NCBI GenBank assembly: GCA_029964075.1
Contig: CM057136.1
Location: forward strand, 558,001-622,000
Source: Patiria pectinifera
Taxonomy: Eukaryota > Echinodermata > Asteroidea > Valvatida > Asterinidae
DNA length: 64,000 nucleotides
Reading direction: 5' to 3'
Of the stretch, positions 12,583 through 22,812 are shown in pieces. A program made the position numbers and the translations under genes. How positions within the stretch are numbered: position 1 is the stretch's first letter; each line of letters begins with the position of its first letter. Under the pieces are notes generated by a model. That model was not told the origin of the DNA. It saw only the letters and a list, made by a program, of their open reading frames with translations, and did no database searches.

Positions 12583-12817
12583 CTCGGTCCAAAGTGTAAG
12601 CCCTGCCTTGGATGCTGAAACTTTTGACTGTGATTGTTTCCTTCATTCCCTGATCGTCCTCCAGATCTACTCTTAGTTTCCATTTATTGGTAGAAGTGAG
12701 TACACGGAGTTTCTCGTTCCCCAGCCAGAACTCTCCCGAGAGGTCGCCAAATCCGTCCCGGTACTCGGTCCAGTTGCGAGTGAAATTCACCGACCCATCA
12801 AACCGCTTCTGAAACAC
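12583..12817 (-). CDS. FReD exon B2
   Basis: This is the central exon of a fibrinogen-related domain (235 bp, phase 0 in, phase 1 out). The acceptor is TTTGTGTATCAG and the donor is G/GTATGT. It reads VFQKRFDGSVNF, NWTEYRDGFG and LSGEFWLGNEK, the hallmark core of the family, with N-F-T and N-W-T glycosylation sequons. The 110 bp from the acceptor inward differ from exon B1 at only about four positions. After LTS the two exons share no obvious similarity: here it continues TNKWKLRVDLEDD to YTLDR. It is seven codons shorter than B1. Confidence 0.92.
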
Positions 12818-12899
12818 CTGATACACAAAGCAATGTTATAAACCAAAACGCGATAATTATTTTTTGAGAATTCATAATGCAAGAGATATGATCACTTAC

Positions 12900-12955
12900 C
12901 CACTCTGGTGTATAAACCAAATAGAGGGCGGCATTTGGTTTTTGGGCAATTGCAC
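12900..12955 (-). CDS. Candidate short FReD exon A2
   Basis: A 56 bp segment is bounded by a pyrimidine-rich acceptor (TTGTCCACTCCAG) and a strong donor (TGG/GTAAGT). It reads AIAQKPNAALYLVYTPEW in the frame that enters at phase 1 and leaves at phase 0, exactly the phases of exon A1. Joined to exon B2 it gives YTPEWVFQKRF, with Trp directly before VFQ as in normal FReDs. Unlike A1 it has no cysteines and is half as long, so the domain would lack the N-terminal disulfide. The alternative is a chance pair of splice-like signals; expression data would decide. Confidence 0.45.
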
Positions 12956-13230
12956 CTGGAGTGGACAAGGCTGATAAAGAGGGAAATTTATGAAATCCTC
13001 AGAACTACAAGCCTCACAACCATTATGGTATCGAATGAAAGGGGACAACAATGCCTTTTATTTGAGTGATGCGCTAATGGGTTATAGATTTAGTCGGGCC
13101 GGCTTAAATGCAGTCCATATCAGCGGTCATTTAAGATTTTTGTTGTAAATGCTAATGAGTCCTCTCCGTTTATTTTAATGTATATCCTAAAATACATTTT
13201 AGTCTCATATTTAACTTTCAGTTTTTACCC

Positions 13231-13887
13231 ATATCGTCACCGACACCACGAAGTAACACCCATCTACATATTAAAACTAGCAATCGGAGAAAACGGCAGC
13301 TAAAGTTGAACGCCTTCTAAAACAACACTTTGCGTCAAAACGACAGAGTATTTTCAGTTGGGTTTCTCGTTGTGGACACTTGATGAATTGAATTTATTAA
13401 ATCTGCTGTTTTTCACTCGTTTGTGTATTAAATAAACAAGAAATAAGAGAAAAATGATGAGTGTTAGTTCGTGAAACCGAAAAAGCTGCGATACTGTAAA
13501 TTTTCGTTTTCACGAAGTAACACTCTTAATGTATTTAACACGAGGAAAGTGCAACTTCAGGTCAGCGCGCACGCGCTCGTACAACTTGTTACAAGAAGAG
13601 TGTTACTTCGTGAAAACGTTTTTGCTCACTTATGAGCAGAGTGCGCGCCATGCATTGCAATGGAAAATGGAACTTGAGTGTTACTTCGTGAAAACGAAAA
13701 TTGTCACTTTTGCGCAAAAGTTGCCATGGATACTTAACGTAATTATTAAAGTAAAGCGCTTGAAGCTTTGAAACTTCGTGCAATGGTAGGCCTTGATGAA
13801 TAATGTTTAAAACTCAAAAAAACTGAAAATCGAAAAAACTATGCTTTAACACGGTAGAGTGTTACTTCGTGGTGTCGGTGACGATAT
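13231..13887. mobile_element. TIR element with TTACTTCGTGAAAAC iterons
   Basis: Perfect 29 bp terminal inverted repeats (ATATCGTCACCGACACCACG and nine more bases) lie at 13231-13259 and 13859-13887. GTGTTACTTCGTGAAAACG or a variant recurs inside at about 13460, 13507 (inverted), 13599 and 13678. No transposase is present. It separates the two FReD exon cassettes. Its iteron core CTTCGTGAAAAC is shared with the element at 2852-3560. Confidence 0.8.
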
Positions 13888-13889
13888 GA

Positions 13890-14590
13890 CCGCCACAAAT
13901 TATTTATAAAGTTTCATCTTTGTACGAATCCCCCGAGTTCCACTAGTCCACGTGTATTTTAGATTTTTTAGAGTGAGAGGTCACTTTTTGGCACAATAGT
14001 AACTATTTTACAAAGGTCTTCTTCGACTGTGATTTTCTTAAGAAATCAATGTACCAAAATAATGCAAATTTTAAAATTTTGTTATTCAAGGGTTCCGGAA
14101 GCGCGCCAACAGGTGTGAACTTTCACGCTCTATTGAACGAACATCTTCAAATAATTTTTTTTTTTAGAAATAAAAGTGCCCGCAGCACCCGTTTTTAAAA
14201 CCATATTCAAAAATCGTTGTCTTCCGAACGATATACCATTACAAGGCAGAATAAGTTCACGGGGTATTTAGTACCAGCCCTTCCTTCACTTCACTTCACA
14301 GCAAGGTTTATCATATGAAATCGGTAGCTTCGTTTCCTGGTATGTACCAACGATTCTATAGGTGCCGCATATTTGTTTAAATCATAATTATAAAAAAAAA
14401 TGTAGATATAGAATTTAAGCAAACATGTTTTGTCTCATCATAGCAATAACTGAAGATATTTTTAGGCCCCTTTCATTTCTCATTTTTATGTAATGTGCTT
14501 TGAAATTGATACTTAATTGTCACGGCTCAAATCCCGAATTTTTATCATTTTGTTTGCTTTATTTGTACGAAATGTTGTTACTGTGAATGA
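13890..14590. other. No exon seen between FReD cassettes
   Basis: AT-rich DNA between the TIR element and exon C1. It is intronic if the two cassettes belong to one gene, otherwise intergenic and containing the 3' UTR of the A1-B1-C1 form. The only structure seen is a short tandem GAATGAAATGTTGTTACTGT at 14571-14605 that overlaps the stop of exon C1. Confidence 0.45.
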
Positions 14591-14597
14591 AATGTTG

Positions 14598-14905
14598 TTA
14601 CTGTGAATTACCACGTGGAGGACGAGTGAAACGGCGTGGCTTCATTTGACTGCTCCGCACTACTATGACGTTCCCTGGAACATTCCATTTCATACCGCGG
14701 TATTCCCGATTTGCATTGTCTGGGTGATCCAGAAGGGAATATTCTCCATTCAGATTGACCCAAGAATCCTGCGGAGATTTACATTGGCCAAACCACCATC
14801 CTCCTCCCTCAACCTCAGCACAGTTGGTTCCGTTGACATCGTCGTTGTCTCTATCATACGTCGAAAACGCGTGCGGAGTGTCGATGGAAAGGAAAGGCAA
14901 ACCAT
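14598..14905 (-). CDS. FReD exon C1 (C-terminal, ends in stop)
   Basis: C-terminal exon of the first FReD cassette. The acceptor is TTTATTTGTTACAG, entry is in phase 1, and the exon ends in TAA (about 101 residues). It shows FSTYDRDNDD (calcium-binding loop), NCA and GGGWWFGQC with the paired cysteines, LNGEYSLLDH, and MKWNVPG before a basic tail ending RPPRGNSQ. The insert between LNGEY and MKW makes it 19 residues longer than C2. Joined to B1 through a split Asp codon it gives EGFTDGLPF. With A1 and B1 the domain is about 224 residues, the normal FReD length. Confidence 0.92.
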
Positions 14906-15457
14906 CTGTAACAAATAAAAAAGAGCGAAATACTTTATGTTAATGCAAGTGAGCCTGGAAAACAGGGGAATGCTTCCTTTTTCTACCGTAATACTCCTTG
15001 GACAGTAAATTCAATCTCAAAATGAACGTGCAATAAATCTGGAATTCGAAAGCAACCGGTTTGAGTGGACCAAGAATAGATCTTTTAGGTAAAACACCAT
15101 GATTAGATAGGATTTTGTTTTTGGTATTCTATTGTAATGTAGAATAGTTGGTATGAAAGGATATGAGGCCATCAAACATAATGGTTCCAATTTGCAGAGG
15201 ACCTCATTTTCTGGGGGGGGGGGGCACTCAGTGCGTTGTTGCCTTCCTCAAATTCTGTGTAGGGGGGTTGGGGGTGGTGGGGGCGGTCACAGGTCTCGGG
15301 GGAGGGGCGTGGGGTCGTGGCAGGTAAACCCAAGCCCGCTCTTAGCTACCCCACTGGTTTTGGTCGAATGCTAAAAAAAGTCACATTTTGTTCCGTTTTC
15401 ATGTTGTTATTCGGAAGTTGAATGAGTATGTTTCTGGATAAGAAAAATGCATCTTAC

Positions 15458-15713
15458 CAGTGAATCCTTCCACCACTAATTTATAGCTGTCGCCCTCTAC
15501 GCGGAATGGCCACCGCCACGTTCTTTGCTGATTTGATTTGGATGTATTATCATACACCACCTCGATCTCAAGTACCCATTGACCTTCCGAAGTTAGTTGA
15601 CGGACTTTCTCGTTTCCAAGCCAGAACTCTCCCGAGAGTTCGCCAAATCCGTCCCGGTACTCGGTCCAGTTGCGTGTGAAATTCACCGACCCATCAAACC
15701 GCTTCTGAAACAC
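15458..15713 (-). CDS. FReD exon B1
   Basis: Central exon of the first FReD cassette (256 bp, phase 0 in, phase 1 out). The acceptor is TATACTCTTCACAG and the donor is G/GTAAGA. It opens VFQKRFDGSVNFTRNWTEYR and GELSGEFWLGNEK, nearly identical to exon B2 in DNA as well as protein. It then diverges into EGQWVLEIEVVYDNTSKSN, TWRWPFRVEGDSYKLVVEGF. The extra N-T-S sequon is absent from B2. Like B2 it can join exon C1 or C2 in frame. Secretion and ligand binding are inferred from the family. Confidence 0.92.
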
Positions 15714-16174
15714 CTGTGAAGAGTATATTGAAAATTGGCGAATAATGTTTGTTATGAAGTTACTCAGACACTTATACCGAGTTGGCACGGAGTTTCTGTT
15801 TAAACTGTTAAAAAAAAATGCATCTGTTCAGTTCGCGTTGTCATGGTATTTGTAATTCATCAATACCCGAGACAGATTATCCATTTCCATTGGTCAAGAA
15901 CCAGTCATGTGCAGGTGGTTTTAAACTGCTGGATAAAACACCGGCTGGTTTTAAACACAATTCCTGCGTTCTGCGCCACATCGCGCAGTACGTATTAATG
16001 CTACTTTATGTGCAGTGGGCGTGGTTCAAACTGAAGCGATGTCACACTAACAAACCAGATAAACATGGCCAGGAGGTGTTTCACAAGACATAAACTATTA
16101 TTGTTACACGAAATCGTTGAAAATTTGTGAATTTTGACTTGTTTTGACTTTTTGACCGAAAGGTATTTATGAAT

Positions 16175-17322
16175 GGGAATAAATATGTGCTTGGCCGGTA
16201 TTAAACAAGTACGTTTAAACCGGCTATAGGGACCTGGACGCGGATAATGATCAGCGACCAGCCTGCACCCGATTTCATCAAACTCTTCGTAACTTACGAT
16301 GCATCGCAGCGCTGCGACGCGTCGTATCTCTACGATGCGTCGCAGCTGCGATGCGTCCTGCGATCCATTTCACTAAACACGTCGTAAGTGCGACGCGCCG
16401 TAGGTGTATTTATAGCACAACTCGGTGACTATTTTATGTCTTTAGTCAGCGTACAGTAAATAGTCATCTGATATTCAACAAAGAGTCGTCGGATCTCAGT
16501 TCGAAATTTGTTAAAACGTAAAACAAAATGGCGGCCGTGAGATGCAATTTTGAAGGAAAACAAGCTCTCATTGGACTGTATAGCTACTTTGAAATTTCAA
16601 CTCTAATATTCCGGTCTAATTCATAATTATTCAATGAATTTTCTATTTACAACTTTACACACATTGCCTCGGTATTATAGTCTCGTTAATGTCATGTTTG
16701 TGGCATAAAACTGGCTTAGAAATGACTTTTTATTTTGCGATGACCACTAGACACGTCGTAACTGGCGACGTGTTTTAAGCCGTTGTCAAGGAACTTACGA
16801 CGCGCTCAACACATCGCAACTTTAGTGAAATGGAAGATACGACGCGTCGCGAGTTGCGACGTGTTACACGTCGTAACTTGAGTTGCGACGCGTCGCAGCG
16901 CTTCGTGAAATCGGGTGCAGGACCTTAGCCGGTTTTAAACGTAAATTGTAGTAGACTTGATGACAAGTCGTTAGACCCTAGTGGTTTATGTCCGTCATCA
17001 GCATCAGAATCCGCATACCACCGCCGTTCATGCAACGTGAGCGCTACAAACATTCATGCAAAAGTCATGTACTACCGCACGGCTTGGTCGGTCCCATGCA
17101 GTACACGCATGGGATCGCACACGCATGGGATCGCACACGCATGGGGTCGAAAAAGTACGTAGCGTCCCCGCTACTAGGACAACATGCGGCACGTCGTACC
17201 CCCGGCACAGAGCTTGGCAGTCGCGCGCGGCGGACGCGATTAAAACCACTCATTACAGAATTGATTTCAAGTCTAAAATTGTAGTTGACTAAACGAACCG
17301 GCCAAGCATATATTTATTCCCT
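16175..17322. repeat. Outer inverted repeat around the MITE
   Basis: GGGAATAAATATGTGCTTGG at 16175 is matched inverted by CCAAGCATATATTTATTCCC ending at 17322. ACGTTTAAACCGGCTA (about 16210) is matched inverted just after 16921. The arrangement suggests an older TIR element into which the 16262-16921 element inserted. Between them at 17098-17150 is a short CGCATGGGATCGCACA triplication. It lies in the presumed intron between exons A1 and B1. Confidence 0.55.
16262..16921. mobile_element. MITE with CCTGCACCCGATTTCA ends
   Basis: It begins CCTGCACCCGATTTCATC and ends TGAAATCGGGTGCAGG. The sub-terminal arms are packed with TGCGACGCGTCGTAA-type words in both orientations, giving strong hairpin potential. 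No transposase frame was seen. A partial copy in the opposite orientation ends at 30164, and an end-like TGAAATCGGCTGCAGG occurs at about 42281. Confidence 0.8.
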
Positions 17323-17557
17323 TAATATTATATAACATGTGATTACATGTATTTAATTTACTACAGATGTAATGTCCGTGCTGAAGTTCCACCGTGCGTG
17401 ATATTGTTTTTAAACTGTTATTGATGTAATGCAAAACCTATTCCCTTTTGAATGACATGCATGAATGAATAAAATCAGTCAACGTTAAGTTATTCAATGA
17501 TCAAGTTCCTTTCTGATTTGGATTGAGATATGTCATCACGAATAGTTTTATACTTAC

Positions 17558-17667
17558 GATCCATCTATTGCCATCACAGTTCACCTGTAAACCTTGCGGA
17601 TACTGCGATGGGTAAATGGTATACACACCACTCTCGCGGATACGAACATCGTACAGGGCATGGCAAT
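17558..17667 (-). CDS. FReD exon A1 (N-terminal), acceptor reads GG
   Basis: First exon of the fibrinogen-related domain: DCHALYDVRIRESGVYTIYP then GLQVNCDGNRWI, matching the family start with its first cysteine pair. The donor GTAAGT follows TGGATC in phase 0 and feeds exon B1 or B2. The EGF exon ends in phase 1, so this exon should begin with AT (completing Asp) after an AG; the sequence there is CCTTATGG/ATTGCC, that is GG. No in-frame AG compatible with phase 1 was found upstream. This could be a rare non-AG acceptor, a disabling allele, or a base-call error. Confidence 0.82.
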
Positions 17668-18165
17668 CCATAAGGAAATACAGTGGTTTTAAAGTGAAAT
17701 ATCTCATAAAAAAGCTTGAAGTTGCGTTCCCCTTGCTCTTCAACAAATTGTTTGTTACTTTGTCTATTCATAAATTTTGAACTGGTATATATTATTTCAA
17801 CCAAATTTTTTTGTGGACGTCTGCAACCCTCTGAAAAAAAGCCCCGGATTTTGTTTTGGGCACAAACAGATCCGCTTTGGGAGCAGACTGGCTCCCGGTC
17901 CCTACATTATCGATACTGATTGCGCGGCGGGAACCAGCCTACACGGTGAATGAGAACAGAATTATCAACCTCGTTTCCATGGGTACGATCTTGCTGCGCC
18001 ATTTTGTTCCCATCATGCCTAGCACGATCTTAACCCCTGGAATTGTGTAATTTAAAGGTAGAGTCCCGTCATTTGTAATTATTTTGTGCATTATGTTCGT
18101 TTGAAGCAACAAAAGTACTCGAATTCAAATCAAACGTTGCTGAGTCATGTTTTGAATTGGGCCTG

Positions 18166-18369
18166 AATGGACCGATCCAGTAAGCACCGCCCCATGGTAT
18201 TCTGACCGATCACAGCCGTGGTTTATGTCCGACATGCGTGCACAAAAGTCCGACATGCGTGCACGCGCGTATGATGCACGCGGCAGAAAAATGCAGTGTG
18301 GCATTGGAGAGGAGCACGTGTTAATTTGCCCACGTGCGCAGTGGGCGGGGCTTACTGGATCGGTCCATT
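18166..18369. mobile_element. 204 bp TIR MITE
   Basis: Terminal inverted repeats of about 27 bp: AATGGACCGATCCAGTAAGC followed by CCGCCC on the left, and the inverse at the right end (GGGCGGGGCTTACTGGATCG). The interior holds GTCCGACATGCGTGCAC twice. It lies in the presumed intron between the EGF exon and exon A1. No convincing target duplication was seen. Confidence 0.75.
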
Positions 18370-19141
18370 GACCTGTCGCGTTAGAATCACCTCAACGCAG
18401 CTTTAATATTGTCAAATAACATGATACACAAATGGACGCGGAATATGGGCGGCCAATAGGGCAAATCAGACCCCAAAAAATAAAACAAAAACAGAAAATT
18501 AAACGAAAATACACAGAAATAAACGAACACCTCAGAAATAAACGAACAACTCAGAAATAAACGATCAACTCCTTCCATTCGCCGTGGTCTGGCAGCCAGT
18601 GCAATAATTCGGAATCGTAAAGTAATAATTCAAGTAAAAAGGGGCCGATTTTTTTTCGGTCGATGTCTCATTCAAAGGTGAATAACTTTTGTATGGCTAC
18701 AAAAAATAGCACTTTAGAAACGGAATCTATTTTCAGGATGAAACTCAGACATAACCATTTTAAAAAGCCCAAAGTGGCATGACTGTACCAGGATTCGATT
18801 TGTTATGGGATGCATTACCGGTCTCATAGTTTTAGAAGCACATCGTGTGCCACGGTAAGATTAATATTGTGAAGACTTGGGTAGTTGGTAACATCTATAA
18901 TTATGCACTGGCATAAATAATTGTTGGGGACATTCTCCATTGGGTCCCCCCCCCCCAAAAAGGGGGGGTGTCCCTGTGTTTGCCGCCCATGTCGATAACA
19001 ATATTTCTCTGTCTGGGTACAGATGGAATGAGTAAATATATAAATGATTTGGCCTGATTTCCAACCCGTACAATAATTAGAGCAAGAATGCCCGAACTAA
19101 TAGTACTTTAAGAAATTCAAATTGTTGCACTTTACTCTTAC

Positions 19142-19255
19142 CTGGAGGTTTATCACAGCGGTCTCCATTGATATCACGTTCACAATCACACTGGAAAGAG
19201 TCGCCATGTTTCTTGCATTTCCCATTGTATCGACAAGGGTTTGGCTGGCAGGGAT
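19142..19255 (-). CDS. EGF-like domain exon
   Basis: A 114 bp phase 1-1 exon encodes one EGF-like module: DPCQPNPCRYNGKCKKHGDS then FQCDCERDINGDRCDKPP, with six cysteines in EGF order. The acceptor is TTATTGTGTCAAG and the donor is G/GTAAGA. It precedes the FReD exons on the same strand, and its phase fits exons A1 and A2, so the protein would be EGF-FReD. EGF modules act as spacers or calcium and protein contacts in secreted proteins. Upstream exons, including the signal peptide, were not found. The upstream discoidin unit ends in a stop, so it is not simply fused to this one. Confidence 0.88.
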
Positions 19256-19300
19256 CTTGACACAATAAAACGAAAAAAGTAAACAATCGAATTACGTCTT

Positions 19301-20318
19301 TACGGAGCTCTGGAAGTGCCATTCGACTTGTTCAGATACTGAATTATTTTATCTCAGGATGACGACATAATACAGGCAAGAAGACGACATCCTGAGATGA
19401 TTTATTAGGGGATGGCGACATCCTGAAAGTAGGATGACGACATCTCGTCATAATTTATTATGGGACGACGACATCCTGAAAATAGGATGACGACATCCTG
19501 AAATAAATTATTAGGGGATGACGACATCCTAAAATGAGGAAGACGACATCCTGAGATAGTTTATTAGGGGATGACGACATCCTAAAATGAGGAAGACGAC
19601 ATCCTGAGATAGTTTATCAGGGGATGACGACATCCTGATATGATTTATTATGGCATGACGACATCCTGAAAGTAAGATGACGACATCGTGAGATAATTTA
19701 TTATGGCATGACGACATCCTGAAAGTAGGATGACGACATCCTGAGATAATTTGTTATGGGATGACGCTATTAAAACTGGAAGCAGGATGACGACATCATG
19801 ACATAATTTATCACGAGGTGCATTGAAGCCATCTTGAAAACGCATAGGTGGACGTGCGGCTTGTATACAATGTATCATATCTGTATATTCATGGTATTTA
19901 TTTGATGATGAGAGGTCATGTGCGTTTCCAAGATGGATTCAATGCACCTCGTGATATCTCAGGATGTCCTCATCCTACTTTCAGGATGTCGTCACATCCT
20001 AATAAATTATCTCGGGATGTCGTCATCCTATTTTCAGGATGTCGTCATCCTATTTTTAGGATGTCGTCATCCCCTAATAAACTATCTCAGGATGTCATCA
20101 TGCCAGAAGAGATTGTCTTAAGATGTCGTCATCCTATTTTCAGGATGTCGTCATGCCATATTAAATTATGACGAGATGTCGTCACCCTACTTTGAGGATG
20201 TCGTCACCCCCTTACAAATTATCTCAGGATGTCGTCATCTTGCCTGTATTTTTTCGTCATCCTGAGATAAAATAATTCAGTATCTGAACAAGTCAGATGG
20301 CACTTCCAGAGCTCCGTA
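19301..20318. repeat. 1 kb foldback of GATGACGACATCCTGA units
   Basis: A large palindrome. The left arm from TACGGAGCTCTGGAAGTGCC is answered by the inverse ending TGGCACTTCCAGAGCTCCGT. Left-arm units GATGACGACATCCTGA recur more than a dozen times, with mirror units TCAGGATGTCGTCATCC on the right. The centre (about 19842-19919) is a short unpaired spacer flanked by inverted CGAGGTGCATTGAA words. It begins only about 45 bp upstream of the EGF exon's acceptor, so it lies in the intron before that exon. Confidence 0.88.
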
Positions 20319-20319
20319 T

Positions 20320-20984
20320 TCAACTGATTTTTCACCACAAATCTTTTTTCCCAGAGGGAAATTCGTCTTAAAACGAAAAAAGTAAGGAACAAAAAAAGAG
20401 AAAAAAACCTTGTGCAAGCCACACCTTAACTCGTTTCGGTACACTTTTAAAGAGGTTGTGGAATGCTGAAGACATTTCCGTCATTTTTCGAGTATATGTA
20501 GCCTAAGGTGTGATGAAATATCGTTTCTGTGATAGGCTTTGATGGAATTCAGCGTTTTCATGATGGGCTATTGCTGCATTCCGAGTTGTAAAGATATTTT
20601 ATGATGGTACTCTATGTTTCCAAGATATTTTATCTCAGTAAGGCAGTAACTCGGATGGTCACATACGCTTCCGTACCTGGCTCATTCGATTGAGATTGAA
20701 ATTGAAAGATCCCGCAGGTCCGCTGACGACGCGTTATAAATGCGCGTTATAAATACTGTATTATTATTATTATTATTATTATTAATATTATTTTTTTGGG
20801 GGGGGGGGCTAATTTATACTGTTAGCTCAGATTTGGTTTGCAACAACCACGAAAGAAAACAAGACTAGGCGTGTGAACTGAAGATGGTCCCAGATGAACT
20901 CGGTCTCACGGGTCTAAGGAGTTACCGAAGTCATTTGTTTGCGGGCCAGGGTAGGGCTTATGCAAGTCAAAATCTTAAGAGACA
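20320..20984. other. No gene; ATT microsatellite
   Basis: No exon was recognised. An (ATT)n run occupies about 20759-20793, followed by a poly-G run at 20802-20808 and beyond. The rest is non-repetitive. Confidence 0.45.
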
Positions 20985-21320
20985 GTCAGTCAGGTCAGGT
21001 CAAGTCAGGTCAGTCAGGTCAGGTCATGTCAAGTTAGGTCAGGTCAGGTCAGTCAGATCGGGTCGGGCTTATTCAACAATCACTTATGTCTAAATCACAA
21101 GAGACAGTCAGGCCAGCTACTTCAGGTCAGTTCAGGTCGTTAAGGTTAGGTAAGGTCGGTCAGGTCAGGTCAATCAGGTCGGGCCAGCCAATCAGGTCAG
21201 GTCAGTTCGGGTTGGGTCTCAATCTTAGACAGTCAGTGAGGTCAGTTAGGTCAGGTCAGTTCAGGTTAGTTCAATTCAGATCAGGCCAGGTCAAATCAGG
21301 TCAGTCAGGTTGGGTCGGGT
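20985..21320. repeat. AGGTC / GGTCA-rich array
   Basis: A degenerate tandem array of CAGGT pentamers in three blocks, each introduced by a related leader (TCACAAGAGACAGTCAG or AATCTTAGACAGTCAG) spaced about 110-120 bp apart. This suggests a higher-order unit. The array contains many AGGTCA words, the nuclear-receptor half-site, but their density follows from the repeat itself. Confidence 0.8.
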
Positions 21321-21329
21321 AGGGCTTAA

Positions 21330-22810
21330 TATTCTGGTCGAAATCACAATAGACAGTCCGGTTCGGTCTGGTCGGTCGGTGCGTGCCAGTGTGCTAGATA
21401 AGTGCTAAGAGTATAGGCTGGCCCTCTGGGACCAGCACAACTTTAGTCTAAACAGATACACGTAAGGCCATGAGACACTTTACAGATCACTGACAGTAAT
21501 AAATGATATCTAGAAACAACACAACACCGTAGGTGCACGCGTACACTCTATCTAAAGTGCTTTTATTGAATAAATGTCGTGATGTGCCAAACTTTCTCCA
21601 TCATGTCTTTGACTAAATAATCAATTAATTTAATTGGCTTTAAGGTAATGGTCACCATTTGCAGAATTTTTTTATATTTGCCATTTCAAGAAACAATAAA
21701 CAATAAATCTGAAGCAGGTTATTAATATAAAACTAAGAAAATTTCGAAATAATGCACAGTAGATGTCATACTTTTGAGAAAACTGTAACAATGCATTCTT
21801 ATTTTTTTGTCACGCAAAGCATGTTTTTGTTGACTGTTTGAAGGTTTGATCCTAACCATCGTGAGGTAATGATGGTTATTTTTTTGCCTGGAAAAAGACA
21901 GCATTCTGGGCGGAAGTTATTTCACAGGATGCTTTTTATGTTTTATGTTTGAATGTTTGCAAATGGTGTCGATTACCTTAAACCACTTCAAACGTTAAAG
22001 AAAAGGGGAAAAAATGGAAAAAAGAAGAAAAAACAATTTGCTAAGGAATATTTACAGTTACATTTTTTTTATCTATTTCCTCCAGTGACTGAGATTCATG
22101 CTTAACCAAGGATGTGGGAAAGGACAATTAATAAAGAGTAATAATCTACATGTATATATAATAATGCTATATAGTGCTGTAGAACAAAATTGTCGGCACT
22201 GCATACTGAATAATATTCATTCCATTGGTTTACGAAGTGATTTTGAGTGGGTAAACTCTTTTGTATTGACTCAAATTAACCCACTTCAAATAGCGCCCTC
22301 TTATTGCGTTCACCATACTTTGGGACGTAATTATTATCAAAGTTTCATGTGCACTTCCATCCGCAGAATGTCAAAACGTAGTGTTTTCTGGGTCCCAGAA
22401 AGTCCGGTACACAATGTCTAAAATTTCCAGAGAAAATGTTGAAAACACCCGTTTGCTTACTTTTTTTGCGCGTCAGCGATTTTTGCCTCTCCTTTAAGTA
22501 TTTCTAGCAGTGAAAAAAAGCCATTGAATTTCAACACACAAATGAAACCGTCATTATAGTTGTGTGCACGTTTATATTCCACTTGTCATTAATTTTTCCA
22601 ATGATTATTATTTCGTGAGAAGTGCGTTTTTAGAGCCCAAAAGAGCGCAACCGGCCAAAAGTCTCCCTTTAAGAGTATTGAATTTTGATTTTAAAAATCC
22701 ATATTCTAGCTGGTCTTCAAAAAATACCCTTTTCACAATTTGCTTCATGAAAAAACGGATGGAAAAGTGAAGAAAAAAAAGGTTTTTCGTTTCTCTGATC
22801 TGACGCCGGT
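21330..22810. other. No gene seen
   Basis: Both strands lack a recognisable exon, RNA gene or clear inverted structure. It lies between the EGF exon and the discoidin unit, and could contain upstream exons of the EGF-FReD gene that are too short or too divergent to recognise. Confidence 0.4.
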
Positions 22811-22812
22811 GC

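Noticed and set aside
19320-20280. Regularly repeated 16-base word resembling a CRISPR array
   Set aside because: Units are inverted between the halves, spacers are themselves repeated, and the context is eukaryotic.
19265-20400. AAAACGAAAAAAGTAA on both sides of the 1 kb palindrome as a target duplication
   Set aside because: The copies are about 20 and 60 bp away from the element ends, so they are not a flanking duplication; A-rich chance similarity is more likely.
20219-20422. Signal-peptide-like minus-strand peptide (CTRFFSLFLFLTFFVL) near the EGF exon
   Set aside because: It begins at GTG rather than ATG, comes from a T-rich tract, and has no donor matching phase 1.
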